From: Sphingobium sp. D43FB
GTDB lineage: Bacteria; Pseudomonadota; Alphaproteobacteria; Sphingomonadales; Sphingomonadaceae
Direction: 5' to 3'
NCBI RefSeq assembly: GCF_002312805.1
Contig: NZ_NMUA01000002.1
Span: 186,001 to 250,000 of the forward strand
DNA: 64,000 nt
The translations under genes were made by a program, and so were the position numbers. Below the pieces are notes generated by a model. It was not told where the DNA came from. It searched no databases and saw only the letters and a list, made by a program, of their open reading frames with translations. Shown here piece by piece: positions 8,339 to 16,750 of this stretch (positions within the stretch are counted from its first letter, which is position 1; each line of letters begins with the position of its first letter).

Positions 8339-9022
8339 ATGGAAACCGCTGAATTTGGCATAGGTGTATACACCGCACTGGAAGCGGCTCGCATGGTCGG
8401 GATGAGCCCCGCCACCCTGCGGCGGTGGCTCCTTGGCTATGCACATGATGGTCGTTCGGAGGACGCCCTATGGCGTCCCCAATATGCGCATGACGAGGAC
8501 GGCGTTCTACTTGGATTTCGCGATCTCATTGAAGCGAGAATCGTTAACGCACTGCGCGAGAAGCGCATCGGCCTCCCTACGATCAGGAAGTGCATTGAAC
8601 GCGCCCGAGAGATTGTGGGCGATGAGCGCCCATTTTCGACGCAACAGTTCAAGACCGATGGAAAGACAATCTTTCTCGAAATCACCCGTAACCTCGACGA
8701 GCCAGTTTTCATCGACCTGCGCAAGAGCCAAGGTGTTTTCAAAAGGGTAGTCGAGCCAAGCCTACAGGATTTGGATTTTGGTCCGACTGGTGCAGAGCGC
8801 TGGTGGTTGCTGCATGGCAAGAAGACTGTCGTGGCAGATCCCACCCGTTCATTCGGCCAACCGATCTTAGCCGACTATGGGATCTCCACTGCGCGAATTG
8901 TTGAGATTGTGGAGGCAGAAGGTTCGGTGGATCGGGCAGCGAAGGTCTACGAGATCAAACCACGCGTAATCCGTGATGCCATTGCCTACGAGGTCAGCAT
9001 CGGCAATCGCAAAGCAGCGTGA
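8339..9022 (+). CDS. DUF433/HTH antitoxin, VapB45-like
   Basis: The 227-aa protein opens with a MerR-like helix-turn-helix (GVYTALEAARMVGMSPATLRR, split here at residues 8-29), followed by a long alpha-helical middle and a C-terminal DUF433 domain (ILADYGISTARIVEIVEAEGSVDRAAKVYEIKP split over residues 178-210). This layout matches the antitoxin partner of DUF5615/PIN-like toxins such as Mycobacterium VapB45. Its stop overlaps the toxin start (GTGA). A perfect 12-bp palindrome GGTGTATACACC (8363-8374) overlaps codons 9-12. Composition is A+T-richer than the genome core. Confidence 0.8.
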   Translation: METAEFGIGVYTALEAARMVGMSPATLRRWLLGYAHDGRSEDALWRPQYAHDEDGVLLGFRDLIEARIVNALREKRIGLPTIRKCIERAREIVGDERPFSTQQFKTDGKTIFLEITRNLDEPVFIDLRKSQGVFKRVVEPSLQDLDFGPTGAERWWLLHGKKTVVADPTRSFGQPILADYGISTARIVEIVEAEGSVDRAAKVYEIKPRVIRDAIAYEVSIGNRKAA

Positions 9023-9411
9023 AGCTCCTAGTCGATAACAACCTGCCTCCACGCCTTGCCCGAGGGCTCGGCGCGTTCTTTGATGACGAGCATGTCGTCA
9101 TCCACATCAAGGACAAGTTTGGAAGAGGTAACCTCTCTGACGAAGATTGGATCAAGATGCTCGGGCAGGAAGGGCGCTGGTGCGTTCTGACTGGAGATCG
9201 CAACATTGCAAAGAAGCGTCCGTCTCGGCAGTTGTTCTTAGCCTCCGGCCTGATCGGCTTCTTCCCATCACCATCGGTTGCCAAATGGCCAACGGAGCGT
9301 ATCGCAGCACGACTGCTGACGCTGTGGCCATCCCTCGTCAACCTATCGGAATCGGTAAGCTCAGGCTGCTATGAGATCAGCGCGACAGGGGATCGATTGC
9401 GCGGGTTCTGA
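9019..9411 (+). CDS. DUF5615 PIN-like nuclease toxin, VapC45-like
   Basis: The 130-aa protein begins MKLLVDNNLPPRLARGL, the DUF5615/PIN-like start, with acidic residues placed for a metal site: D6, the D41-E-D43 cluster in LSDEDW and D60 in VLTGDRNI. Members are putative ribonuclease toxins neutralised by the DUF433 protein encoded just upstream. Start is GTG at 9019, overlapping the antitoxin TGA by three nucleotides, so expression is coupled. The active-site acids look intact, so this is probably a working toxin. The last about 25 residues, following TLWPSLVN, are poorly conserved-looking. Confidence 0.8.
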   Translation: MKLLVDNNLPPRLARGLGAFFDDEHVVIHIKDKFGRGNLSDEDWIKMLGQEGRWCVLTGDRNIAKKRPSRQLFLASGLIGFFPSPSVAKWPTERIAARLLTLWPSLVNLSESVSSGCYEISATGDRLRGF

Positions 9412-9569
9412 CGTCCAACGCGCGAGTGTCCGCTTCTAAACGCAGAGAAATTGCAGGCGAACGGCGACAACTGCCGCATATCGGTCGAGCAGTTGCCTCC
9501 TTCCATCATGGTAGCTTCTCCACTCTCCTCCTCTATGGGTGCCATGATGACCAAGATGTGGAGTAAATC

Positions 9570-9929
9570 ATGAGCGAGCCGTCGATAGCGTGGGATGGGG
9601 CGGTGGTGCGGCACTGGTTGGCGCGGCGGTGCGATGCGGCGCGGCTGGATCAGGCGGCGGCGGATCGGCGCGGTTATGAATCGCGCGATGAGTATGACAA
9701 GGCCGCTGCCGAGGAATGGGTGTGCCGTGCCCTGCAATTGCCCGATTGCATCGAGACGCAGGCGCTGTTCGCCCAGCGCCTCAAGGATCTGATCCGCCAG
9801 GAAGACTATGCGGCGACGGGCGTTTATGACGATGGGCGGTTCGAGCGGCATGTCCGCAGCCAGCTGCGCAAGATCGCCAAGATGGCCAAGGCGAATGAGG
9901 GGTTCGACAAGAAGCTGCATTATCAGTGA
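9570..9929 (+). CDS. hypothetical protein, 119 aa
   Basis: A soluble, highly charged, mostly helical protein (MSEPSIAWDGAVVRHW...), with no motif I recognise. Codon use has returned to the high-GC style of the genome core, so it marks the right border of the A+T-richer patch. A fair Shine-Dalgarno-like GGAG lies 8-12 nt before the ATG. The 158-bp gap to the toxin gene before it contains nothing recognisable. Confidence 0.6.
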   Translation: MSEPSIAWDGAVVRHWLARRCDAARLDQAAADRRGYESRDEYDKAAAEEWVCRALQLPDCIETQALFAQRLKDLIRQEDYAATGVYDDGRFERHVRSQLRKIAKMAKANEGFDKKLHYQ

Positions 9930-10058
9930 GGCGGTATCGGTGAGGCGATGGCGGTTGGCGGCCGAACGAAGGTCCGTTCCGGGCTTGGTTGACACCACGC
10001 CGACTGGCCGACGCTCGCCGCCATGCAGCCTAACGCACCGATCGCGCGTTCACCCGCC

Positions 10059-10349
10059 ATGGACGACACGATCGAAACCCTGTTACGCAAGATGGCGGCG
10101 GCTGCCGAAGCGCTCGATTTCGAGGAAGCGAAGCGGTGCCGCGACGCGATCAGCCTGATGCGCGGGGGCGCCAGCGCGGCGGAGGCGAAGGCGGCCGACC
10201 TGTCCGGGGTGGAGCGGTCCCGACCCGGCGCAATGGGCCTTGGCACCAGCCAGCAACGCATGACCCCGCCGCCGGGCTGGACCCCGCCGACGAAGCCCGA
10301 TCCGATGACGGCGGCGCGGGGGAAGCGGGGGAAGCGGGGGAGGTCGTGA
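10059..10349 (+). CDS. UvrB/UvrC (UVR) motif protein
   Basis: The first 35 residues form a UVR motif: two helices with the pattern I..L..KM..AAE.LDFEEAKR.RD.I..M, as in the UvrB C-terminus and UvrC/ClpC-associated proteins, where it mediates protein-protein contacts. The remainder is a Pro/Lys/Gly-rich disordered tail ending RGKRGKRGRS. The role is unknown; it may be an adaptor in nucleotide-excision repair or proteolysis. I chose MDDTIE because the motif begins there; an in-frame ATG at 10023 would add 12 residues. Confidence 0.7.
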   Translation: MDDTIETLLRKMAAAAEALDFEEAKRCRDAISLMRGGASAAEAKAADLSGVERSRPGAMGLGTSQQRMTPPPGWTPPTKPDPMTAARGKRGKRGRS

Positions 10350-10397
10350 GCGACGCTGCCCGATGGACATAGGCGCCCCGAACACCTACAGTAGCGT

Positions 10398-10410
10398 AAG
10401 GTATTACCTT
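10398..10410. promoter_or_regulatory. palindromic operator candidate ahead of the RHH gene
   Basis: AAGGTATTACCTT is a perfect odd palindrome 20 bp before the RHH start and within the expected promoter region. Ribbon-helix-helix antitoxins usually autorepress from such sites, so autoregulation is inferred. Confidence 0.45.
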
Positions 10411-10430
10411 TCACTATGGAGGCCCATGCG

Positions 10431-10718
10431 ATGACCGTCGCCACATCGATCAAGCTCGACGACGCGCTGAAAGGGCGTGTGCGGCAATTGGCCGAGGCGC
10501 GGCGGCGGAGCGCGCACTGGATCATGCGCGAGGCTATCACCCAATATGTCGAGCGCGAGGAACAGCGCGAGGCCTTGCGGCAGGATACGCTCAAGGCGTG
10601 GGAGGAATTTCAGGCGACCGGGCTGCATGCGACGGCCGAGGAGGTCGATCGATGGCTGGCAAGCTGGGGCACGGAGCATGAATTGCCTGCGCCTCCCTAT
10701 AAACCGCTCCCCCTTTGA
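10431..10718 (+). CDS. CopG/ParD-type ribbon-helix-helix protein, apparently orphan antitoxin
   Basis: The 95-aa product has an N-terminal RHH DNA-binding fold: beta strand TVATSIKLDD, then two helices (KGRVRQLAEARRRSAHWIMR split, about residues 14-45). The C-terminal part is an acidic/aromatic tail suited to binding a RelE/ParE toxin. No toxin gene follows: downstream is a palindromic repeat and then an MBL hydrolase, so the partner has been lost or lies elsewhere. GGAGG at 10418-10422 sets the start at 10431 rather than the upstream ATG at 10416. The C-terminal PYKPLPL is encoded by the edge of the repeat. Confidence 0.75.
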   Translation: MTVATSIKLDDALKGRVRQLAEARRRSAHWIMREAITQYVEREEQREALRQDTLKAWEEFQATGLHATAEEVDRWLASWGTEHELPAPPYKPLPL

Positions 10719-10810
10719 GGGGGAGGTTGGGTGGGGGTGTGCCGCCGCCGGCGTGGACGCTCGGCTTTGCCTCGCTCCCCCTCCCCCGGCCCCTCCCCGC
10801 CGGGGAGGGG
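10706..10810. repeat. GC-rich palindromic (REP-like) element
   Basis: It contains CTCCCCCTTTGAGGGGGAG-type and CCCCTCCCC-GCC-GGGGAGGGG (10790-10810) inverted repeats separated by about 50 bp. The first arm resembles the elements framing the DUF559 gene (45075-45115 and 45460-45500), so they belong to one family. It probably also ends transcription of the RHH gene. Confidence 0.6.
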
Positions 10811-10889
10811 AGATTAAGAGGCGCGGATAATCTTATAGGGTGCCCATCATCACCCCCACACCCCCCTTGCTCCCCCGCCCCCGTCCGCT

Positions 10890-12119
10890 ATGGCGCTCCG
10901 CATGGGTCGCCTTATCCGCATCGTCAGGGGCTTGGGGGTCGCGCTGTTGTTCGCGGTGGTGGCGTTGTGCCTCGCGATCACCATCGTTCCGCCTTTCCTC
11001 GACCGCATCTATTATGACGGGCCGGTCAGCCGCCATTATGATGGCGCGCATTTCTTCAATCCCGATGGCGCGATCGAACCGCCAGCGCCGCCCGGCACCA
11101 GCCGGACGGGCTTCCTGCTGCGCTGGCTGCTGGGCGATGACGATCGGCCGGAATGGCCGGTCGGGATTGCGGTCAAGCCCGCCCAGCCCGCACCCTTCGC
11201 CGCGCCGCGCGGCATGGTGGCGACCTGGGTCGGGCATGCGAGCGTGCTGGTGCAGGCGGCGGGGCTGAACATATTGACCGATCCGATCTGGTCGGACCAT
11301 GCCAGCCCCCTGCCCCCCGTCGGCCCCAAGCGGGTGGCGGAGCCGGGCATCCGCTTCGACGATCTGCCCAAGATCGACCTGATCGTCATCAGCCATAATC
11401 ATTACGACCATCTCGACCTGCCGACGCTCAAGCGCCTGTGGGAACGGGACAAGCCCAAGATCGTCACTAGCCTTGGCAATGACGCGCTGTTGCGCGCGCA
11501 TGGCATTCCCGCGACCGCGCTCGATTGGGGCCAGTCGGTCAGCGGCGCGGCGCTCAACGGGCTGGCGCCGGGCGCGGTGATCCAGTGCGGCAATTACGAA
11601 CATTGCCCCGATTATCGCGTGCATGTGACCCGCAACCATCATTGGAGCAGCCGCTGGGGCAGCGACCGCAACCGGGCGCTGTGGTCGAGCTTCGTCATCG
11701 CGACGCGGGCGGGCAATATCTTCTTTGCAGGCGACACGGGCGCGGGCGACATGGGCTGGCCGATCGAGGCCGCCCGGATCGGGCCGATTCGGCTGGCGCT
11801 GATCCCCATCGGCGCGTTCCGCTTCTGGAAGGGGCAGATGCAGTCGGACGCGCATGTCGGGCCAGTGCAGGCGGTGGAGATGTTCAAGCGGCTGGGCGCC
11901 TCGACCGCCATCCCCATTCATTGGGGCACGTTCCGCCTGTCCTACGAACAATGGGACACGCCGCCGCGCATGCTGGAACTGGCGCTGCGCTGCCAGGGGA
12001 TCGCGCGCAAGCGGTTCGCGCCGCTGCGCATCGGGCAATCGCTCCAGGTGCCCGGCGTCAGTCCGGTCGAGCGCGTCACGCCCACTTGCGACGAACGGGC
12101 GATCCGCCGACTGGAGTGA
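10890..12119 (+). CDS. MBL-fold hydrolase (RomA/NAPE-PLD-like), membrane-anchored
   Basis: The N-terminus has one hydrophobic helix (about residues 10-32). The metallo-beta-lactamase core follows with WVGHASVLVQ, the metal motif SHNHYDHLD (HxHxDH), the later ligand FAGDTGAGD and PIHWGTF. This arrangement is that of the N-acyl-phosphatidylethanolamine phospholipase D-like/RomA branch, which acts on lipids or lactones at the membrane. The substrate cannot be read from the sequence. It is 409 aa, a normal length, and lies 51 bp before the TonB receptor. Confidence 0.85.
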   Translation: MALRMGRLIRIVRGLGVALLFAVVALCLAITIVPPFLDRIYYDGPVSRHYDGAHFFNPDGAIEPPAPPGTSRTGFLLRWLLGDDDRPEWPVGIAVKPAQPAPFAAPRGMVATWVGHASVLVQAAGLNILTDPIWSDHASPLPPVGPKRVAEPGIRFDDLPKIDLIVISHNHYDHLDLPTLKRLWERDKPKIVTSLGNDALLRAHGIPATALDWGQSVSGAALNGLAPGAVIQCGNYEHCPDYRVHVTRNHHWSSRWGSDRNRALWSSFVIATRAGNIFFAGDTGAGDMGWPIEAARIGPIRLALIPIGAFRFWKGQMQSDAHVGPVQAVEMFKRLGASTAIPIHWGTFRLSYEQWDTPPRMLELALRCQGIARKRFAPLRIGQSLQVPGVSPVERVTPTCDERAIRRLE

Positions 12120-12170
12120 GGCGCGGCCTTTCCATTTGCAAAAGGCGGCCGAAATGGGGAGAGCGGGGGC

Positions 12171-14189
12171 ATGAAATCTCTCCCCCTCCCCGCCATCCTG
12201 TTCTTCCTGCCGACGATCGCGCTGGCGCAACCGGCGGCGGGTGACCCGGCCACCATCGTCGTGACCGGCGCGGGGCTGGACCTGCCGCCCGGCACGCCCG
12301 CTTATGGATCCGTGGTGATCGACCGCCAACGCCTGCAGGACAGCGCGTCGGGCCGGATCGAAAGCGTGCTGGGCGATGTCGCGGGTTTCCAGCAATTCCG
12401 CCGGTCGGACAGCCGATCGGCCAACCCCTCGGCGCAGGGGGCGACGCTGCGCGCGCTGGGCGGCAATGCGTCGAGCCGGACGCTGGTGCTGCTCGACGGC
12501 GTGCCGATGGCGGACCCGTTTTTCGGTTATATCCCCTTCAGCGCGCTGGTGCCCGACCGGCTTTCGGTGGTGCGGGTGACGCGCGGCGGCGGCATCGGCG
12601 CGTTCGGCGCGGGCGCGGTGGCGGGGACGATCGAACTGGCGAGCGCGACGCGCGACCAGTTGCCCGGCTTTGCCGCCAGCGCCTTCTATGGCAGCCGCGA
12701 TTCGACCGAACTGTCCGCCAGCGTCACGCCCGACCTTGGCAGCGGCTATGTCTCGCTGTCGGGACGGTGGGACCGGGGCGACGGGTTCCAGACCACGCCC
12801 AAAGACCAGCGCGTTGCCGCGACCGTGCCCGCCGCCTATGATGGCTGGTCCACCAATTTGCGCGCGGTCGCGCCGATCTCCGCCACGTCGGAGGTGCAAT
12901 TTCGCGCGACCCTGTTCGAGGATCAGCGGACGCTGCGCTTCGCCGGAGCCGACAATAGCAGCCAGGGGCAGGACGCCAGCATCCGCTATATCGATCGCGG
13001 CCGGTGGCAGGTCGATGCGCTCGCCTATGTGCAGGTGCGCAATTTCTCGAACATCGTCATCTCCTCCTCCACCTTCCGCCGGACGTTGGATCAGCGCAAC
13101 ACGCCCTCGACCGGGATCGGCGGCAAGATCGAGCTGCGCCCGCCGGTGGGGGAAGCGCATGTGCTGCGCGTGGGCGTCGACAGCCGCTTTGCGAGCGGCG
13201 ACATGTTCGAGGACGCCTATAATGCCAATAGCGCCAGCAATCCCGCCACCTTCCGCCGCCATGCCGGGGGGCAGCAATGGACGCGCGGGGTTTTCGTGGA
13301 GGATGACTGGACGCCCGCCGGGCCGGACGGGCGGCTGGTGCTAACCGGCGGCGTGCGCGCCGATCGCTGGTCGATCAGCGACGGCTTCTACCGGCAGGTC
13401 AGCGCAACCAGCGGCGTCGGCACGTCGAGCGACTATGCCGACCGGTCGGACTGGGAAGTGTCGGGCCGGGCGGGCGCGCTCTATCGGGCGAGCGACGCGA
13501 TCGCCCTGCGCGGCGCGGCCTATAGCGGCTTCCGCCTGCCGACGCTCAACGAACTCTATCGCCCCTTCGTGGTGTTTCCGATCACGACGCAGGCCAATGA
13601 CGCGCTGACGCCGGAAAAGCTGAAAGGCGCGGAAGTCGGCATCGATCTGACCCCGGCACCGGGCATCAGCCTGTCGGCGACCGGCTTCATCAACCGGCTG
13701 GACGATGCGGTCGCCAATGTGACGCTGACCGCCACCACGCGCCAACGCCGCAATATCGACCGGATCGTCGCCAAGGGGGTAGAACTGACGGCGGACGCGA
13801 CGGCCGGCGCCATGCGCCTGTCCGCCTCCTATGCCTATAGCCGCAGCCGCGTCCATGCGCCGGGCGAAGCGTTCGATGGCCTCACCCCGGCGCAAAGCCC
13901 GCGCCATGCCGCCAGCGCCACCATCGCCTACAGCCCGGCGCAGGGACCGACGCTGTCGACCACGCTGCGCTATGTCGCGAAACAATATGAGGATGATCTG
14001 CAAAGCGACGTCCTGCCGCACGCGATCACCGTCGATGCCATCGCGCGGCTGCCGTTGGCGGGCGGCGTGACGTTGGTGGCGCGGGGCGAAAATCTGTTGG
14101 ATGAGACGATCGTGACGCGCAATGCGGGCGGATCGATGGATCTGGGCACGCCGCGCACGCTCTGGATCGGCGTCAGCTTCAGCGGTTAG
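12171..14189 (+). CDS. TonB-dependent outer-membrane receptor
   Basis: A signal peptide is visible (MKSLPLPAILFFLPTIALAQ). A plug domain follows (about residues 28-145) with typical LRALGGNASSRTLVLLDGVP and GAFGAGAVAGTIELAS, then a 22-strand-type barrel rich in alternating aromatic/polar strands, including FRLPTLNELYRPF. At 672 aa it has the BtuB/cobalamin-to-siderophore size. Substrate is unknown: no cobalamin riboswitch or Fur box is apparent in the 51-bp leader. The barrel ends in ...LWIGVSFSG rather than the usual terminal aromatic residue. Confidence 0.92.
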   Translation: MKSLPLPAILFFLPTIALAQPAAGDPATIVVTGAGLDLPPGTPAYGSVVIDRQRLQDSASGRIESVLGDVAGFQQFRRSDSRSANPSAQGATLRALGGNASSRTLVLLDGVPMADPFFGYIPFSALVPDRLSVVRVTRGGGIGAFGAGAVAGTIELASATRDQLPGFAASAFYGSRDSTELSASVTPDLGSGYVSLSGRWDRGDGFQTTPKDQRVAATVPAAYDGWSTNLRAVAPISATSEVQFRATLFEDQRTLRFAGADNSSQGQDASIRYIDRGRWQVDALAYVQVRNFSNIVISSSTFRRTLDQRNTPSTGIGGKIELRPPVGEAHVLRVGVDSRFASGDMFEDAYNANSASNPATFRRHAGGQQWTRGVFVEDDWTPAGPDGRLVLTGGVRADRWSISDGFYRQVSATSGVGTSSDYADRSDWEVSGRAGALYRASDAIALRGAAYSGFRLPTLNELYRPFVVFPITTQANDALTPEKLKGAEVGIDLTPAPGISLSATGFINRLDDAVANVTLTATTRQRRNIDRIVAKGVELTADATAGAMRLSASYAYSRSRVHAPGEAFDGLTPAQSPRHAASATIAYSPAQGPTLSTTLRYVAKQYEDDLQSDVLPHAITVDAIARLPLAGGVTLVARGENLLDETIVTRNAGGSMDLGTPRTLWIGVSFSG

Positions 14190-14217
14190 AGACGGATCAG
14201 AGCGGAGGACGGGCCTT

Positions 14218-15063
14218 ATGGCGATCGCCTATCTGAACGGCACCTTCCTGCCACTGGACGAGGCGCGTATTTCACCGCTCGATCGCGGCTTCCTCTTCGC
14301 CGATGGCGTCTATGAGGTCGCGGCGGTGATCGACGGGCGGCTGATCGACAGCGCCAGCCATCTCGCGCGACTGGAGCGGTCGGCGGACGCGCTCGGCATT
14401 CGCCTGCCCGTGTCGCTTTCGCAAATCGAGGCGGTGCAGCGGGAACTGGTCGCACGCAACGGGGTGACCGAGGGGCTGGTCTACCTCCAGCTCACGCGCG
14501 GGGCGGAGGCGGGTCGCGATTTCCTGGCCGCGCCCGATATCGAACCCACGCTCTTCCTGTTCGTCGCGGAAAAGCCGGTGCTCGACGTGCCCGCCGTGCG
14601 CACGGGCATCGCCGTCGCAACCATGGCCGACCTGCGCTGGGCGCGGCGGGACATCAAAAGCGTCGGGCTGCTCGCCCAGGTCATGGCGAAACAGGCCGCG
14701 CGCGACGCGGGCGCGCAGGAGGCGTGGATGGTCGAGGATGGCTTCGTGACCGAAGGCGCATCCTCGACTGCCTTCATCGTCACTGACGAAGGCATCGTCA
14801 CCCGACCCTATAGCCAGGCGGTGCTGGCGGGCTGCACCGGCGCGGCGCTGACCGCACTGGCGGAAGAAAGCGGCATCGCAGTCGTGCATCGGCCCTTCAC
14901 CGTGGCGGAAGCGCTCGCCGCGCGGGAAGCCTTCATCGCCAGCGCCTCGACCCTCTGCCAATCAGTGGTGCGAATCGACGGGCAGAGGATCGGCGACGGC
15001 ACCCCCGGCCCGGTCGCGATGCGGCTGCGCGCGCTCTACATCGCCTTCGCGCGCGCCATCTGA
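14218..15063 (+). CDS. dat: D-amino acid / branched-chain class IV aminotransferase
   Basis: This is a fold-type IV PLP transaminase of 281 aa, most like D-alanine aminotransferases (D-amino acid to 2-oxoacid plus D-glutamate or D-alanine). Features are ISPLDRGFLFADGVYEV at the N-terminus, the PLP lysine in RRDIKSVGLL, the VTEGASSTAFIV phosphate-binding loop and the C-terminal AREAFIASAS. GGAGG 10 nt before the ATG at 14218 fixes the start. It follows the TonB receptor by 28 bp and may share its transcript. Confidence 0.9.
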   Translation: MAIAYLNGTFLPLDEARISPLDRGFLFADGVYEVAAVIDGRLIDSASHLARLERSADALGIRLPVSLSQIEAVQRELVARNGVTEGLVYLQLTRGAEAGRDFLAAPDIEPTLFLFVAEKPVLDVPAVRTGIAVATMADLRWARRDIKSVGLLAQVMAKQAARDAGAQEAWMVEDGFVTEGASSTAFIVTDEGIVTRPYSQAVLAGCTGAALTALAEESGIAVVHRPFTVAEALAAREAFIASASTLCQSVVRIDGQRIGDGTPGPVAMRLRALYIAFARAI

Positions 15064-15265
15064 CAAATGACTCCATAATGGAGGGATGGGGCGACTCCCA
15101 CTCTCCTCCCGCCAGATCGGCGCGAAGATGGTGGAAAAACACCCGTACAGAGCCAGCATCCCACCCCTTTGCACCAGATTATCGTCACTATGGCGACAGA
15201 TGCGGCTGCTTTGATCCGTTCTTGCTTTATTCCCAGGAACGAAGCTAGAACGGGGCGGGGCAATA

Positions 15266-16258
15266 ATGGAAGATTTTTCCTACAGCATGGGCAGGGCGGA
15301 TCATTTGCGGCGCGATCATCGGTCAGGATTGCTCGTCGTCGCCGACCGAATCGATGCGGCGGACCTGACGCCGGTGGCCGATGCCGCCGGGTTGCGGTTG
15401 CTCGGCGTTGCGCCGCTCGCCGACGCTCCGGCCCGGCTGGATGGCCAGTTGCAATGCGACGTGCTGCTGCTCTTCTGCCCCGCATCGACCCCCGCGCTGG
15501 AATCGCTGCTGGCGCAAGTGGAGGCACAGGCGGTCCGACAGGGGATGGCCGTCATCCTGGTCGCGGGATGGGAGACGATCGACCTGGCCTATGCAACGGC
15601 CCAAGGATCGCACACCCAATTATTGTGCGACCCCGACCATAGCGACCTGGCCGCGGCCCTGGTGACGGCAGGCGAAGAACGCCCCGCTCCCGGTCAGGTC
15701 CATGACCGGGATGGCGACAGCAGTCGGCTCGAACAGTTAAGCGCGGAGGTCAGCCGCCTCGCCCGCACGCTCGACGCGCTGACGCAGCGGTCGCACTTTG
15801 CCGCACCCTCCTTCGACCCCGGCCCGCGCATCGCCGACCGGCCGAGCGACTATATAGGCATGCCCGCGCTCGCGCCGATGAGCGCCGCCGCGCCCCATAG
15901 CTATGCGCAGACGCCGACGCTCAGCGCGACGCAGGTGCGCGACTTGCTGCGTGCGCGCCGCATCCGCGCCGACTTCCTACCCGGCGACCTGTTCGCCGAC
16001 CCGGCCTGGGACATGCTGCTCGACCTGCTCGCCGCCCGGCTGGAGCAGGAGCGCGTCTCCGTCTCCAGCCTGTGCATCGCCGCTGCCGTGCCGCCGACCA
16101 CGGCGCTACGCTGGATTCGCACCCTGACCGCCAAGGGCTTGGTCGAGCGGCAGGCCGACCCGCAGGACGGCCGCCGCATCTTCATCGCCCTGGCGCAGGA
16201 CGCCGCCGACGCCATGATCCGCTGGTTCGGGGCCAGCCGCCGCCTGCTGGCGAGTTGA
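15266..16258 (+). CDS. winged-helix (MarR-like) regulator with receiver-like N-terminus
   Basis: The 330-aa protein has three parts: residues 1-150, an alpha/beta domain shaped like a degenerate response-regulator receiver (VLLLFCPAS..., VILVAGWET) without a clear phospho-aspartate; a short coiled coil near 155-175; and a C-terminal winged helix (about 225-325: VSVSSLCIAAAVPPTTALRW, then LTAKGLVERQADPQDGRR as the wing) like MarR. This architecture is frequent in sphingomonads, but its targets are not known to me. Upstream, 15064-15265 has no gene; a 13-bp palindrome CTCCATAATGGAG lies at 15071-15083. Confidence 0.75.
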   Translation: MEDFSYSMGRADHLRRDHRSGLLVVADRIDAADLTPVADAAGLRLLGVAPLADAPARLDGQLQCDVLLLFCPASTPALESLLAQVEAQAVRQGMAVILVAGWETIDLAYATAQGSHTQLLCDPDHSDLAAALVTAGEERPAPGQVHDRDGDSSRLEQLSAEVSRLARTLDALTQRSHFAAPSFDPGPRIADRPSDYIGMPALAPMSAAAPHSYAQTPTLSATQVRDLLRARRIRADFLPGDLFADPAWDMLLDLLAARLEQERVSVSSLCIAAAVPPTTALRWIRTLTAKGLVERQADPQDGRRIFIALAQDAADAMIRWFGASRRLLAS

Positions 16259-16281
16259 CGCGCCTGTCGTGACGGCCCGGC

Positions 16282-16309
16282 TTGACGGCACCGCTTTTTC
16301 GCCTAGATA
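16282..16309 (+). promoter_or_regulatory. tRNA-Val promoter
   Basis: TTGACG (16282-16287) and TAGATA (16304-16309) with a 16-bp spacer lie 19 bp before the mature tRNA 5' end, as expected for a strong stable-RNA promoter. Confidence 0.6.
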
Positions 16310-16327
16310 GGCGGTTCTCCGCAAAGG

Positions 16328-16403
16328 GGGCGATTAGCTCAGTTGGTAGAGCGTCTCGTTTACACCGAGAATGTCGGCGGTTCGAGCCCGTCATCGCCCA
16401 CCA
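16328..16403 (+). tRNA. tRNA-Val (anticodon UAC)
   Basis: A complete 76-nt cloverleaf: acceptor GGGCGAT pairs with ATCGCCC; D-arm AGCTCAGTTGGTAGAGC; anticodon arm CTCG-TTTACAC-CGAG with anticodon TAC; T-arm GTTCGAGC. The CCA end is encoded. Confidence 0.97.
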
Positions 16404-16448
16404 GTTTTGCCGAACAGAAACCGTCCGGCGGACGGTTTCCGGCAAAAC
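16404..16448 (+). terminator. long stem-loop immediately after tRNA-Val
   Basis: An outer stem GTTTTGCCG / GGCAAAAC encloses a 10-bp inner stem GAAACCGTCC-GGC-GGACGGTTTC. It begins at the first nucleotide after CCA. No T-run follows, so it may serve as terminator or 3'-processing signal. Confidence 0.6.
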
Positions 16449-16538
16449 GCCGAGCACCTATGCTGCGAGGCCACCATCAATCCGACCGCCTGCGTAACGT
16501 TCATCGTGCAGCAAGCCTGGATGCGGCATCTTGTTCCC

Positions 16539-16706
16539 ATGCCCAACCCCATCTTCCTCGGCAGCACCCTCGCGCCTGCCCTGCTGATGCTGTCGCCGCT
16601 CGCGGTGATCGCGGCCAAGGATTGCACCGACTGGCAACCCGCTGCCAAGGCCCGGAAAGGCGATGCCTCGCTCCCATGCAAGGCACCACCGCTACCTTTG
16701 ATGTAG
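16539..16706 (+). CDS. possible small secreted protein, 55 aa
   Basis: An open frame beginning MPNPIFLGSTLAPALLMLSP reads like a signal peptide cleaved after AVIAA, leaving a 29-residue tail with two cysteines (KDCTDW and LPCKAPP). There is no good Shine-Dalgarno and no recognised family. An earlier in-frame ATG lies at 16521. It fills the gap between the tRNA and the zinc-finger gene and may be spurious. Confidence 0.3.
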   Translation: MPNPIFLGSTLAPALLMLSPLAVIAAKDCTDWQPAAKARKGDASLPCKAPPLPLM

Positions 16707-16750
16707 CGGCATATTGCGGCGCAGCGTCCGCACTGCTAATTCCCCCAGCC

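Noticed and set aside
10833-13277. 814-codon open frame on the minus strand
   Set aside because: It lies opposite the MBL hydrolase and TonB receptor and has a low-complexity Arg/Ala/Gly composition.
16343-16750. Plus-strand frame running through the tRNA into the zinc-finger gene
   Set aside because: It reads through tRNA-Val and its hairpin; only the 16751-16978 part is credible.
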